Below are positions 1 through 8,085 of a stretch of DNA of 40,943 nt, piece after piece. The stretch is taken from NCBI GenBank assembly GCA_022842305.1, contig JALHPY010000025.1, forward strand, positions 1 through 40,943, in the 5' to 3' direction. The position numbers and the translations under genes were made by a program. The notes beneath the pieces were generated by a model that ran no database searches, was not told the origin of the DNA, and saw nothing but the letters and a program-made list of their open reading frames with translations. The DNA is from Rubrivivax sp. (GTDB lineage Bacteria; Pseudomonadota; Gammaproteobacteria; Burkholderiales; Burkholderiaceae_C). How positions within the stretch are numbered: the first letter of the stretch is position 1; every line of letters starts with the position of its first letter.

Positions 1-357
1 CGCGCGCAGGGCGCGGGCGGGCAGAACGTCAACAAGGTGTCCAGCGCCGTGCACCTGCGCTTCGACGTGGCCGCGTCCAGCCTGCCCGACGCCGTGAAGC
101 TGCGGCTGCTGGCCCAGGCCGACCAGCGCATCACCGAAGACGGCGTGGTCGTCATCAAGGCCCAGGAACACCGCAGCCAGCCCATGAACCGCGCCGAGGC
201 GCTGGCCAGGCTGCAGGCCATGGTGGACGACGCCGCGTCGCCGCCGCGCCCGCGCCGCGCCACCAAGCCCACCTACGGCTCCAAGCAGCGCCGGCTGGAA
301 GGCAAGGCGGTGCGCTCGCAAGTCAAGGCCGGGCGCGGGCGCGTGCGCGAGGGTTGA
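1..357 (+). CDS. arfB: Alternative ribosome-rescue factor ArfB (3' part, cut by window edge)
   Basis: The frame is open from base 1 and begins inside the catalytic loop: GGQ is encoded at bases 16-24, in the context [11 protein letters not shown] followed by VSSAVHLRF. This is the ArfB (YaeJ) form of the class I release-factor domain. ArfB hydrolyses peptidyl-tRNA on ribosomes stalled without a stop codon. The last 40 or so residues are strongly basic, rich in Arg and Lys, as expected for the tail that enters the empty mRNA channel. The N-terminus, only a short stretch in this family, lies outside the window. A GTG at base 37 is internal and not the true start. Confidence is high because motif, length and basic tail all agree. 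Confidence 0.93.
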   Translation, partial: RAQGAGGQNVNKVSSAVHLRFDVAASSLPDAVKLRLLAQADQRITEDGVVVIKAQEHRSQPMNRAEALARLQAMVDDAASPPRPRRATKPTYGSKQRRLEGKAVRSQVKAGRGRVREG

Positions 358-526
358 GAGGCTCCGCAAGAGGCCGAACGGCGGGCGAAGACCAGGTCCC
401 GCATGCCGGCCAACGCATTGATCCCCGAAAAGAGCCCTGCAAGGCCAATCGCTTGCGGCCCGGGCCCTGCGATGTCAGCATCCTTCGCCGAACGCGTGCC
501 TCAATGGCTTGAAAGGAGAAACCTTC

Positions 527-781
527 ATGGGTTTGATCGGAACCATCATCGTCGGCTTGATCGTGGGCGCGATCGCGCGTTTCGTGCTGCCGGGCGAGCA
601 GAAGATGGGCTGGATCCTCACCGGCGCCCTGGGCATCGGCGGTTCGTTGCTGGCGGGCTTCGTGGGCCAGGCGCTGGGCTGGTACCAGGCCGGCCAGGGC
701 GCGGGCTGGATCGCGTCGGTGCTGGGTGCGGTGCTGCTGCTGTTCGTGGTCGGCAAGCTGCGCGGCAGCAGTTCCAGCTGA
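527..781 (+). CDS. GlsB/YeaQ/YmgE family small membrane protein
   Basis: This 84-residue protein consists almost entirely of three hydrophobic segments (about residues 2-20, 30-52 and 59-78) separated by short polar turns. It begins MGLIGTIIVGLIVGAIARF and ends in KLRGSSSS. Length, glycine-rich helices and the GxIAR motif in the first helix match the GlsB/YeaQ/YmgE (transglycosylase-associated) family of inner-membrane proteins, often called stress-response proteins but without a defined activity. The start is fixed by a strong Shine-Dalgarno AAAGGAG at 512-518, nine bases before the ATG; an upstream in-frame TTG at 509 is unlikely. The gene stands alone between arfB and radA. Confidence 0.88.
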   Translation: MGLIGTIIVGLIVGAIARFVLPGEQKMGWILTGALGIGGSLLAGFVGQALGWYQAGQGAGWIASVLGAVLLLFVVGKLRGSSSS

Positions 782-907
782 CCCGCGCCTCGAGGCCCTC
801 AACCTCGGCCCGGCGGCGGTCGACCCCACCGCCGGCCACCCCTGGCCCCTGACCGGGGAGGTCTGGGCGCCGGGCGTGCCGGCCGGCCGCGGGTCGACAA
901 TGCCGCC

Positions 908-2272
908 ATGGCCAAGACGATCTACACCTGCCGCGAGTGCGGCGGCACCAGCGCCAAGTGGCTGGGCCAGTGCCCGCACTGCAAGGCCTGGAACACGCTG
1001 GACGAAGGCCTGGTCGAGGCCCCCGGCGCGGCCACGCGCAACACCCGCTTCCAGGCCCTGGCCAAGAGCCAGCCGGTGGCCACGCTCAGCGAGATCGAGG
1101 CCGCCGAGATCGCGCGCACCCCCACCGGCCAGGAAGAGCTGGACCGCGTGCTGGGCGGCGGCATCGTCGAAGGCGCGGTGGTGCTGCTGGGCGGCGACCC
1201 GGGCATCGGCAAGAGCACGCTGCTGCTGCAGGCGGTGGACGCGCTGTCCACGCAGATGAAGGTGCTGTACGTCACCGGCGAGGAAAGCGGCGCGCAGATC
1301 GCGCTGCGCGCGCACCGCCTGGGCCTGTCGGGCCAGCGCGTGCGCGTGCTGGCCGAGATCCAGCTGGAGAAGATCATCGCCGCCATCGAGGCCGAGGACG
1401 CGGCCTTCTGCGTGGTCGATTCGATCCAGACGGTCTACTCCGACCAGCTCAACTCGGCCCCCGGCTCGGTGGCCCAGGTGCGCGAATGCGCCGCGCAGCT
1501 CACGCGCCTGGCCAAGACGCGCGGCTGCACCGTGGTGCTGGTGGGCCACGTCACCAAGGAAGGCGCGCTGGCCGGGCCGCGCGTGCTGGAGCACATCGTC
1601 GACACCGTGCTGTACTTCGAGGGCGACACGCACAGCAGCTTTCGCCTGGTGCGCGCCATCAAGAACCGCTTCGGCGCGGTCAACGAGATCGGCGTGTTCG
1701 CGATGACCGAGCGCGGCCTGAAGGGCGTCAGCAACCCCAGCGCCATCTTCCTGTCCACGCACGGCGAGCCGGTGCCGGGCACCTGCGTGCTGGTCACGCT
1801 GGAAGGCACGCGGCCGCTGCTGGTGGAGATACAGGCGCTGGTGGACAGCGGCGGCGCCAGCCCGCGGCGTCTGAGCGTGGGCCTGGACCGCGACCGTCTG
1901 GCCATGCTGCTGGCCGTGCTGCACCGCCATGCCGGGGTGAGCTGCATGGATCAGGACGTGTTCGTCAACGCCGTGGGCGGCGTGCGCATCGCCGAGCCTG
2001 CCGCCGACCTGGCGGTGCTGCTGGCCATACAGGGCAGCTTGCGCGGTCGCGCGCTGCCGCGCGGCTTCATCGCCTTCGGCGAAGTAGGCCTGGCGGGCGA
2101 GGTGCGCCCCGCGCCGCGTGGCCAGGAGCGGCTGAAAGAGGCGGCCAAGCTGGGCTTCAGCGTGGCCGTGGTGCCCAAGGCCAACGCGCCGCGCAAGCCC
2201 ATAGAAGGCCTCACCGTGCACGCCGTCGAACGCATCGAGCAGGCCATGGAAGCCGTGCGCGGCTTGAACTGA
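908..2272 (+). CDS. radA: DNA repair protein RadA/Sms
   Basis: RadA is a RecA-like DnaB-type helicase that promotes branch migration during recombinational repair. The 454-residue protein has the full family layout: an N-terminal C4 zinc finger (C8, C11, C22, C25), a Walker A motif GGDPGIGKST at 95-104, the RadA-specific KNRFG motif at 252-256, and a C-terminal Lon-protease-like domain from about residue 290. The length is typical. The start MAKTIYTC is the usual RadA beginning, although no clear Shine-Dalgarno precedes it. A metallophosphoesterase gene follows after 15 bases and may be co-transcribed. Confidence 0.97.
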   Translation: MAKTIYTCRECGGTSAKWLGQCPHCKAWNTLDEGLVEAPGAATRNTRFQALAKSQPVATLSEIEAAEIARTPTGQEELDRVLGGGIVEGAVVLLGGDPGIGKSTLLLQAVDALSTQMKVLYVTGEESGAQIALRAHRLGLSGQRVRVLAEIQLEKIIAAIEAEDAAFCVVDSIQTVYSDQLNSAPGSVAQVRECAAQLTRLAKTRGCTVVLVGHVTKEGALAGPRVLEHIVDTVLYFEGDTHSSFRLVRAIKNRFGAVNEIGVFAMTERGLKGVSNPSAIFLSTHGEPVPGTCVLVTLEGTRPLLVEIQALVDSGGASPRRLSVGLDRDRLAMLLAVLHRHAGVSCMDQDVFVNAVGGVRIAEPAADLAVLLAIQGSLRGRALPRGFIAFGEVGLAGEVRPAPRGQERLKEAAKLGFSVAVVPKANAPRKPIEGLTVHAVERIEQAMEAVRGLN

Positions 2273-2287
2273 GAAAGGGACCCGAGC

Positions 2288-3046
2288 ATGCGCATCGCCC
2301 TCGTCTCCGACATCCACGGCAACCTGCCGGCGCTGCAGGCGGTGATGGAAGACATCGCCGCGCTGGCGCCCGAGCTGGTGCTCAACCTGGGCGACATCGT
2401 CTCGGGCCCCTTGTGGCCACGCGAGACGGCGCAGCTGCTGATGGCCCAGGGCTGGCCCACCATCGCCGGCAACCACGACCGGCAGGCGCTGCAGGCCAGC
2501 CCCGGCGGCGAAAGCGACGACGCCTTTGCCGCAGCCGAGCTGGGCCCGGCCGAACACGCCTGGCTGGCCGGGCTGCCGGCCGAACTGCGCCTGCTGGACG
2601 GCACGGCCTGGTGCTTCCACGGCGTGCCCGGCAATGACCTGCACGGCCTGATGGAGACCCTGGTGCCGGGCTACGAGCCCCAGGGCGCGCCCGGCATCCG
2701 CGCCGCCACTGCCGCTGAGGTGCGCGCGCGCTTGCCGGCAGGCGACCCGGCCACGCTGCTGCTGTGCGGCCACACCCATGTGCCGCGCGTGCAGATGCTG
2801 GACGGCCGCCTGCTCGTCAACCCCGGCAGCGTGGGCCGCCCTGCCTACAGCCACTTCGGCCGCCTGCCCTTCGTCGTGGAAACCGGCAGCCCGCACGCGC
2901 GCTGGGCGCTGCTGGAGCACGGCATACGTGGCTGGCAGGTGCAGCTGCGCCTGACCACCTACGACTGGGAAACCAGCGCCCGCCGCGCCCAGGCCCTGGG
3001 CCAGGACGACTGGGCGCTGCAACTGCGCACCGGCCGCGTCAGCTGA
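2288..3046 (+). CDS. Calcineurin-like metallophosphoesterase (YfcE-like)
   Basis: This 252-residue protein contains the ordered metal-binding motifs of small metallophosphoesterases: SDIHGN at 7-12, LGDIVSG near 36, GNHD near 62, and GHTHVPRV followed by NPGSVGRP in the C-terminal half. These residues bind two metal ions in phosphodiesterases such as YfcE. The natural substrate cannot be told from sequence. GAGAAAGGG at 2271-2279 is a plausible ribosome site, nine bases before the ATG. The gene lies 15 bases after radA, and its 3' end overlaps the convergent glycosyltransferase gene by 8 bases. Confidence 0.88.
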   Translation: MRIALVSDIHGNLPALQAVMEDIAALAPELVLNLGDIVSGPLWPRETAQLLMAQGWPTIAGNHDRQALQASPGGESDDAFAAAELGPAEHAWLAGLPAELRLLDGTAWCFHGVPGNDLHGLMETLVPGYEPQGAPGIRAATAAEVRARLPAGDPATLLLCGHTHVPRVQMLDGRLLVNPGSVGRPAYSHFGRLPFVVETGSPHARWALLEHGIRGWQVQLRLTTYDWETSARRAQALGQDDWALQLRTGRVS

Positions 3047-3821
3047 TCAAGGCGGGCCCCTGCCGCTTCTCGCGCCAGGCCTCGGCCAGGCCATAGCGCA
3101 GGCGTCGCCATTCGTTGCCCAGGCGGTAGGCGTAGGTGCTGCCGCGCTGCGTCCACGGGAACTTGCGGCCCGGGCCGGGCGGGGCCACGATGGTCGAGGC
3201 GATCTGGTCGTCGTGGCCGCAGGGCGTGGGCGTGACCAGGCGGTACTTGATGCCGAAGCGCCAGCCCTGGTCGAACACATGGTCGTAGGGCAGGCTCATG
3301 GGCAGCAGGCCGTCGGCATAGGCCTGAGCCGCGCGCCGGTTCATCAGGTAGGCGCTGCTGCCGGTGCAGCGGCTGAGCATCACCGCCAGCTGGTGCCCGG
3401 GCGCCACCCGCAGATACGGCACCGGCGTGCCGCGGTGCACGGCCGAGAGCTTGACCGCGTCCCAGCGGTCGGCGTGGCGCATCAGCCCTTGCAGCACGGC
3501 CGGCAGGCTGTCGTGCAGCAGCACGTCGTCTTCCAGCACCAGCGCAAACTGCGCCGGGCTGGCCAGCATCAGGCGCATGGCCTCCACGTGCGACAGGTAA
3601 CACCCCAATTCGCCCAGCAGCGGCGTCATGCCATGCTTGCGCCGGTAGGCGGGCTCGTCCAGTGCGGCGCGCTGTTCGGGCGTCAGGGCCCGCGCATCCA
3701 CCGCCGGCAGCCGCGTGTAGGGCAGGCCCAGGCGCTGCAGCTGCGCGGCAATCCGCGCCATGCGCTCCGGCGCCCTGTCCAGGTTGATCACCCATGTCTG
3801 CAAGCCATCCATCGCCCGCAT
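3039..3821 (-). CDS. Glycosyltransferase family 25 protein
   Basis: This 260-residue protein starts MRAMDGLQTWVINLDRAPERM. The early VINLDR..ER signature, the GCYLSHVEAMR stretch and the acidic VLEDDVLL motif are typical of family 25 glycosyltransferases (LpsA/Lex2B type), which add sugars such as galactose to lipopolysaccharide outer core. The donor and acceptor are unknown. The start at 3821 is chosen because the VINLD strand is normally close to the N-terminus; 3812 (MDGLQ) is an equal alternative. Upstream in-frame sequence is not protein-like and overlaps the divergent gene at 3847. No other cell-surface sugar gene is nearby, so it looks like a lone modification gene. Confidence 0.85.
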   Translation of the reverse strand: MRAMDGLQTWVINLDRAPERMARIAAQLQRLGLPYTRLPAVDARALTPEQRAALDEPAYRRKHGMTPLLGELGCYLSHVEAMRLMLASPAQFALVLEDDVLLHDSLPAVLQGLMRHADRWDAVKLSAVHRGTPVPYLRVAPGHQLAVMLSRCTGSSAYLMNRRAAQAYADGLLPMSLPYDHVFDQGWRFGIKYRLVTPTPCGHDDQIASTIVAPPGPGRKFPWTQRGSTYAYRLGNEWRRLRYGLAEAWREKRQGPALIS

Positions 3822-3846
3822 TGTCAGCCAGTGCCCGAGGCAAACC

Positions 3847-4224
3847 ATGAACGCCATCGCCACCTGGGGCCTGCTGGCCGCGGCCGTGGTCGTGGGCTGG
3901 ATGGGCTGGGGCTGGCCCGGCGTGGCCCTGGCCGTGACGGTGAGCGTGTTCTGGCTGCTGCTGCAGGTTTCGCGTGCGCTGCGCGTGCTGCGCGTGGCCG
4001 CCGGCAACCCGGTGGGCCAGGTGCCCAGCGCCGTGATGCTGCACAGCGCGCTGCGCCCCGGCCTGCGCCTGCCGCAGGTGCTGGTGCTGACGCGCAGCCT
4101 GGGCACGCGCTTGTCCGAACAGCCCGAGGTCTGGGCCTGGCGCGACGCGGGCGGCGACGAAGTGCGCCTGGAGATGATTGAGGGCCGCCTGGCCCGCTGG
4201 GATCTGCACCGCGCCGCGGCCTGA
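3847..4224 (+). CDS. Conserved hypothetical membrane protein
   Basis: I do not recognise this 125-residue protein. The N-terminus contains two closely spaced hydrophobic helices (about residues 4-22 and 24-41; MNAIATWGLLAAAVVVGWMG start), followed by a basic patch VSRALRVLRVAA and a soluble C-terminal part of roughly 75 residues that ends WDLHRAAA. The topology suggests an inner-membrane hairpin with a cytoplasmic tail. The ATG at 3847 is preceded by GAGG (3836-3839), which favours it over upstream starts. It is divergent from the glycosyltransferase with only about 25 bases between the starts, so the two must share promoter space or overlap each other's promoters. Confidence 0.72.
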   Translation: MNAIATWGLLAAAVVVGWMGWGWPGVALAVTVSVFWLLLQVSRALRVLRVAAGNPVGQVPSAVMLHSALRPGLRLPQVLVLTRSLGTRLSEQPEVWAWRDAGGDEVRLEMIEGRLARWDLHRAAA

Positions 4225-4244
4225 GAAGTCGTGAATAGCCGGCC

Positions 4245-4250
4245 TAAAAT
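4245..4250 (+). promoter_or_regulatory. Possible -10 box of ilvE
   Basis: TAAAAT sits 35 bases before the ilvE start codon in an otherwise GC-rich gap and matches the sigma-70 -10 consensus at five of six positions. No good -35 hexamer is found 16-18 bases upstream, so this is a weak call. The Shine-Dalgarno TGGAG for ilvE is at 4276-4280. Confidence 0.35.
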
Positions 4251-4285
4251 CGGCGCCCACCCTTGGCACAACCCCTGGAGCCCAC

Positions 4286-5209
4286 ATGTCGATGTCCGAC
4301 CGCGACGGCAAGATCTGGATGGACGGCCGCCTGGTCGAATGGCGTGACGCCAAGATCCACGTGCTGAGCCACACGCTGCACTACGGCTGCGGCGCCTTCG
4401 AGGGCGTGCGCGCCTACAAGACCGACCAGGGCACAGCCATCTTTCGCCTGCGCGAGCACACCGAGCGCCTGTTCAACAGCGCCAAGATCCTGCGCATGCA
4501 GATCCCCTTCAGCCAGCAGCAGGTGATGGACGCGCAGTGCGAGGTGGTGCGCGTCAACCGTCTGGACAGTTGCTACCTGCGCCCGCTCACCTGGATCGGC
4601 GACAAGAAGCTGGGCGTCAGCCCCAAGGGCAACACCATCCACCTGATGGTGGCGGCCTGGTCCTGGGGCGCCTACCTGGGCGACGAGGGCTTGAAGAACG
4701 GCATCCGCGTCAAGATCAGCAGCTACACGCGCCACCACGTCAACATCACCATGACGCAGGCCAAGGCGGTGAGCAACTACACCAACAGCATCCTGGCCAA
4801 CACCGAAGCCACCGAAGACGGCTACGACGAGGCCATGCTGCTCGACGCCAACGGCTTCGTCAGCGAAGGCGCGGGCGAGAACCTGTTCGTCATCAAAAAC
4901 GGCGTGGTCTACACGCCCGACCTGTCGGCCGGCGCCCTGAACGGCATCACGCGCAACACCGTGTTCCACATCTGCAAGGACCTGGGCCTGCAGGTCGTGG
5001 AAAAGCGCATCACGCGCGACGAGGTCTACATCTGCGACGAGGCCTTCTTCACCGGCACCGCGGCCGAGGTCACGCCCATCCGCGAGCTCGACCGCATCCC
5101 GCTGGGCGCCGGCAGCCGCGGCCCGCTGACCGAAAAGATCCAGACAGCCTTCTTCGATATCGTCAACGGCCGTAATCCCAAGTACGCCGACTGGCTGACC
5201 AAGGTGTGA
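4286..5209 (+). CDS. ilvE: Branched-chain amino acid aminotransferase
   Basis: IlvE transfers the amino group between glutamate and the 2-oxo acids of leucine, isoleucine and valine, using pyridoxal phosphate in the cytosol. The 307-residue protein is the standard length for fold-type IV aminotransferases. K160 in QAKAVSNY is the Schiff-base lysine. The FEGVRAY segment near residue 38, SEGAGENLF near 193 and the FFTGTAAEVTPI stretch near 257 are the cofactor- and substrate-binding landmarks of this class. A second ATG three codons in is possible, but TGGAG at 4276-4280 fits the first. The zinc-finger gene follows within two bases. Confidence 0.96.
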   Translation: MSMSDRDGKIWMDGRLVEWRDAKIHVLSHTLHYGCGAFEGVRAYKTDQGTAIFRLREHTERLFNSAKILRMQIPFSQQQVMDAQCEVVRVNRLDSCYLRPLTWIGDKKLGVSPKGNTIHLMVAAWSWGAYLGDEGLKNGIRVKISSYTRHHVNITMTQAKAVSNYTNSILANTEATEDGYDEAMLLDANGFVSEGAGENLFVIKNGVVYTPDLSAGALNGITRNTVFHICKDLGLQVVEKRITRDEVYICDEAFFTGTAAEVTPIRELDRIPLGAGSRGPLTEKIQTAFFDIVNGRNPKYADWLTKV

Positions 5210-5211
5210 AG

Positions 5212-5418
5212 ATGAGCGATCCCAAGGCCGTTGTCGAACTCGCTGCCGCCGATCTGGTGGGCCCGGGCACCACGCATTGCCCCAACCCGCACATGACGCT
5301 GTGGAACCAGCACCCCCGTGTGTTCATCGACGTCACCGGCCACGACGGGGGCCGCTGTCCTTACTGCGGCACGGTCTACCGGCTCAAGGCCGGCGAGAAA
5401 CTCGGCTCGGGGCACTGA
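5212..5418 (+). CDS. Zinc-finger protein of the CHCC (NDUFS6-like) type
   Basis: This 68-residue protein contains one histidine and three cysteines arranged as in the CHCC zinc finger (zf-CHCC, also found in the complex I subunit NDUFS6): THCPNPHMTLWNQHPRVF, then GGRCPYCGTVYRL. Such small proteins are common directly after ilvE or in lipopolysaccharide gene clusters of betaproteobacteria, but their role is not established. The ATG at 5212 is chosen over a GTG at 5206 that would overlap the ilvE stop. The two-base gap to ilvE implies co-transcription and probable translational coupling. Confidence 0.88.
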   Translation: MSDPKAVVELAAADLVGPGTTHCPNPHMTLWNQHPRVFIDVTGHDGGRCPYCGTVYRLKAGEKLGSGH

Positions 5419-5421
5419 CCC

Positions 5422-5444
5422 GCGGCAGGGCCCGGCCCTGCCGC
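5422..5444 (+). terminator. Perfect hairpin after the zinc-finger gene
   Basis: Nine-base arms GCGGCAGGG (5422-5430) and CCCTGCCGC (5436-5444) pair perfectly around a CCCGG loop, three bases after the zinc-finger stop codon. There is no following T-run, so it is either an unconventional terminator or an mRNA 3'-end stabiliser. Confidence 0.5.
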
Positions 5445-5464
5445 CCCCCACGTCCTGCAGGCTT

Positions 5465-5481
5465 GCGGCCGCTCTGGCCGC
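5465..5481 (+). terminator. Second hairpin in the same gap
   Basis: GCGGCC (5465-5470) and GGCCGC (5476-5481) form a six-base stem with a GCTCT loop, 21 bases after the first hairpin. It also lacks a T-run. It ends 37 bases before the next start codon. Confidence 0.3.
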
Positions 5482-5518
5482 GGCCCACCATGCCGCTCCC
5501 CACCCTTGGAGCGCTCGC

Positions 5519-6286
5519 ATGAACAAGCCCCCGTTTCCCTTGCTGATCCCGCTGGCCCTGCTGGCCGTCCAGGCGCCCGCGTCGGCCGCCCCGGCCCTGC
5601 CGCAGGTGCTGTTCAGCGATTGCACCGAATTCGTCGGCGTCACGCCCGTGCCGCTGGACGCCGCCACGGCCCTGGTGCCGGCGCGCTACACCCTGGCCAG
5701 CAACGCCGGGCAGGCGCAACTGGTGGTGCGCGTGGCCGATTGCCAGGCGGTGAAGGTGGGGCAGTGGCCGGCGCGCCGCGGCCGCGTGGCGCAGATCGGG
5801 CTGATCATCCTGTCGCCCGACGGCACGGCCACCGACCCGGCCACGTCCATCAACAACTACACGCTCAGCTACGCCAGCAACTCGGCCCTGCTGGTGGCGG
5901 CGTTGCGCGCGGGCGGCGTGCCGGCGGAACTGGACCTGGGCCTGAACATCGAGGCCAACCCAATGGGCACAGGCCAGGCCTTCTACGCTGCCATCTCGCC
6001 CGAAGGCACGGGCACGCCCGACTGGTTCTTGCAGGGCAGCGTGCAGACCCCCACGGTGAACACCAGCTTCCTGGCCAACTGGTGGCGGCTGAACGGCAGG
6101 CGCCAGACCAAGATGGCCACCACCATCAACAACATCGCCTTCGACTTCGGCTCGGCGGTGTCCTTCACCACGGCGCGCGGCAGCACGGTGGGCGCGCTGA
6201 TCGGCGGCAACCACATCGCCACCATCCCGCTGAGCTTCCGCGGCGCATTCCCGCTGGGGACCATGGTCACGACGGTCGGCCCCTAG
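5519..6286 (+). CDS. Hypothetical secreted protein
   Basis: I do not recognise this 255-residue protein. It starts MNKPPFPLLIPLALLAVQAP, followed by a probable signal peptidase site after ASA near residue 23, so it is predicted to be periplasmic or extracellular. Two cysteines (C35, C75) could form a disulfide. The body is beta-rich in appearance and contains VPARYTLA, ADCQAVKVGQWP, IGLIILSPDGT and INNYTLSY. The arrangement faintly recalls the acetoacetate decarboxylase-like fold, but that is only a guess. GGAG at 5507-5510 supports the ATG at 5519. The gene is separated from ilvE and the zinc-finger gene by two hairpins and is probably its own unit. Confidence 0.75.
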   Translation: MNKPPFPLLIPLALLAVQAPASAAPALPQVLFSDCTEFVGVTPVPLDAATALVPARYTLASNAGQAQLVVRVADCQAVKVGQWPARRGRVAQIGLIILSPDGTATDPATSINNYTLSYASNSALLVAALRAGGVPAELDLGLNIEANPMGTGQAFYAAISPEGTGTPDWFLQGSVQTPTVNTSFLANWWRLNGRRQTKMATTINNIAFDFGSAVSFTTARGSTVGALIGGNHIATIPLSFRGAFPLGTMVTTVGP

Positions 6287-6290
6287 GCCC

Positions 6291-6312
6291 GCGCGCCAAC
6301 GCGGGGGCGCGC
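6291..6312 (+). terminator. GC-rich hairpin after the secreted-protein gene
   Basis: GCGCGCC (6291-6297) pairs with GGCGCGC (6306-6312) just after the stop at 6286. An alternative overlapping stem, CCCGCG (6288-6293) with CGCGGG (6300-6305), is also possible. There is no T-run, so termination is uncertain. Confidence 0.35.
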
Positions 6313-6353
6313 ATTGGTGCATGATGGCCCTGCTGCATGCACCGCCGCCCGCC

Positions 6354-6692
6354 ATGAACCCCTTCGTCAAGCTGCCCGGCCATACCCGCTCGGCCCCCGG
6401 GCGCGAGCGCATCCTGTGGCGCCGCCTGCCGGCCATCCTGCTGTGGGGCACGGCGCTGCCGCTGGGCTTTGTGGCGCTGCGCCTGTGGGCCGCCGGGCCG
6501 GAAATCGCGGCCGCGGCGCAGCTGCAGATCTACGTCGCTTGCGGCGTGCTGCTGCTGCACTGGACCATGGTGCTGACGCTGGCCTTCGGCTGCGTCATCG
6601 TGATGGTGATGAAGGGCCCGGCCTACGTGGCCGACGCCTATCCCTTCCCTAAGCACGACCCCAGCCGCGGCGCCGCGCCTTCCGAACCCTAG
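6354..6692 (+). CDS. Hypothetical two-helix membrane protein
   Basis: I do not recognise this 112-residue protein. After a basic N-terminus (MNPFVKLPGHTRSAPGRERI) come two hydrophobic segments at about residues 23-42 and 58-82, then a short polar tail with YPFPKHDPS. It is likely an inner-membrane protein with both ends in the cytoplasm. The ATG at 6354 is preferred because the 11 residues gained from upstream ATGs at 6321 or 6324 look non-native; no clear Shine-Dalgarno decides it. Its stop codon shares CTAG with the stop of the convergent MFS gene, a four-base overlap of the two 3' ends. Confidence 0.68.
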   Translation: MNPFVKLPGHTRSAPGRERILWRRLPAILLWGTALPLGFVALRLWAAGPEIAAAAQLQIYVACGVLLLHWTMVLTLAFGCVIVMVMKGPAYVADAYPFPKHDPSRGAAPSEP

Positions 6693-8068
6693 ACCACCTT
6701 GGTGGCGGGCGCCAGCGCCGGCCGGTCCTTGCGCAGCGCCAGCGTCAGCGGCAGCATCAGCAGCATCAACGCAGCCACCAGCGCGTAGGCCAGGGCCATG
6801 CCGGGGGCCTGGCCGCCGGCAAAGTCGGCCAGCGCGCCCACGCTGGCGGCCGACAGCAGCGTGCCCACGCTCGTGAAGATGTTCACCAGCCCCTGCGCCG
6901 CGCCGCGCTGGGCCTGCGGCGCCTCGTCGATGGCGATGGTGCGCAGCGCCCCGCCCACCACGATGCCCACGCCCAGGCCCAGCGGCACGCTGGCCGCCAG
7001 GTAGCCCCACAGGCCCAGCGACAGGATGGCCACGCCGCCATAGCCCAGCGCCAGGAACGCAAAGCCCGCCAGGATGATGGCGCGCGCGCCGACCCGGTTG
7101 AGCATGCGGCCGGCGCCCATCGAGCCGATCATCGAGGCCAGCACCAGCGGCAGCAGCACGAAGCCGCCGTGCGTGCGCTCCACCCCGTGCGCCTGGTGCG
7201 CCAGCGCGGCCAGGAAGATGATGCTGCCCATGCCGAAACCGGCACCGGCGGTCAGCAGATAGGTCAGCGCCAGCTGGCGTTGCGCGAACAGCGCCACCGG
7301 CACCATGGGGTGCGCGGCGCGCCGCTCTACCGCCACCAGCAGCAGCAGCAGCGGCGGCACCGCCGCCAGCAGCCAGGGCCACAGGCCGTCGCCCGCCACG
7401 CGCGTGATGCCCAGCACCAGGGCCAGCAGCAGCAGCACGAGCACGGCCACGCCGGGCCAGTCCAGCGGCGGCAGCGCTCCGGCGCGGCGCTGCTCGGGCA
7501 GCGCGCGCAGGCCCATGGCCAGCACCAGCGCGGCAATGGGCAGGTTGGCCAGGAAGATCCAGTGCCAGCTGGCCACCACCATGGCCAGCGCCGCCAGCGG
7601 CGGCCCGAGCACGAAGGCCATGCCGTAGACCGCGCCGATCAGCCCCAGCGCGCGCCCGCGCTGCGCCGGCGGCAGCGCGTCGCCGATCACCGCGCTGGCG
7701 GTGGGAATGATGCCGCCGCCGCCGATGCCCTGGATGGCGCGGCCGATCAGCAGCACCGTGAAGCTGGGACTCCAGGCCACGATGAGCGAACCCAGGGCGA
7801 ACAGCGCGATGCTGGCCAGGTACACCGGCCGGCGGCCGTGACGGTCACCCAGGTTGGCCAGCAGCGCGGTGCTGGACAGCGAAGCCAGCACGAAGACGAT
7901 GGTCAGCAGGCTGGCGGCGCGGTTGTCCAGGTCGAAGGTCTGGCGCAGCACCGGAATGGCCGGCGCGATGATGGCGGTGTCCAGCGCCGCCATGAACACG
8001 CCGATGAAAAGCACCGGCATCAGCCGGCGCGATGCGGTAGAGCCGTCTGCTGTGGGGGCCGATGACAT
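6689..8068 (-). CDS. MFS drug-resistance-type transporter
   Basis: This 459-residue protein is hydrophobic throughout, with 12-14 predicted helices. It has the major facilitator signature between helices 2 and 3 (LGDRHGRRPVYL) and an antiporter-like motif C in helix 5 (GAVYGMAFVLGPPLA). The opening LFIGVFMAALDTAIIAPAIPVL is typical of the DHA2 (EmrB/QacA) drug:proton antiporters, in which an acidic residue (here D) sits in helix 1. The exported substrate is unknown. It is the last gene of a long reverse-strand run; 46 bases separate it from the upstream GNAT gene, and that gap holds a 15-base palindrome that might serve local control. Confidence 0.9.
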   Translation of the reverse strand: MSSAPTADGSTASRRLMPVLFIGVFMAALDTAIIAPAIPVLRQTFDLDNRAASLLTIVFVLASLSSTALLANLGDRHGRRPVYLASIALFALGSLIVAWSPSFTVLLIGRAIQGIGGGGIIPTASAVIGDALPPAQRGRALGLIGAVYGMAFVLGPPLAALAMVVASWHWIFLANLPIAALVLAMGLRALPEQRRAGALPPLDWPGVAVLVLLLLALVLGITRVAGDGLWPWLLAAVPPLLLLLVAVERRAAHPMVPVALFAQRQLALTYLLTAGAGFGMGSIIFLAALAHQAHGVERTHGGFVLLPLVLASMIGSMGAGRMLNRVGARAIILAGFAFLALGYGGVAILSLGLWGYLAASVPLGLGVGIVVGGALRTIAIDEAPQAQRGAAQGLVNIFTSVGTLLSAASVGALADFAGGQAPGMALAYALVAALMLLMLPLTLALRKDRPALAPATKVV

Positions 8069-8085
8069 CGAATGCCTGCGCTAAA

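Noticed and set aside
358..526. Possible terminator after arfB (GC palindrome GGCCCGGGCC at 457-466)
   Set aside because: The palindrome has no usable loop or T-run and is expected in such GC-rich DNA.
323..3022. 899-codon open frame antisense to radA and the phosphoesterase
   Set aside because: It is rich in Ala, Arg, Gln and His with no motif, and mirrors two well-supported genes; such frames arise from third-position GC bias.
7327..7350. CAG-rich run inside the MFS gene resembling a triplet repeat
   Set aside because: It encodes a leucine-rich helix of the transporter and is normal codon use.
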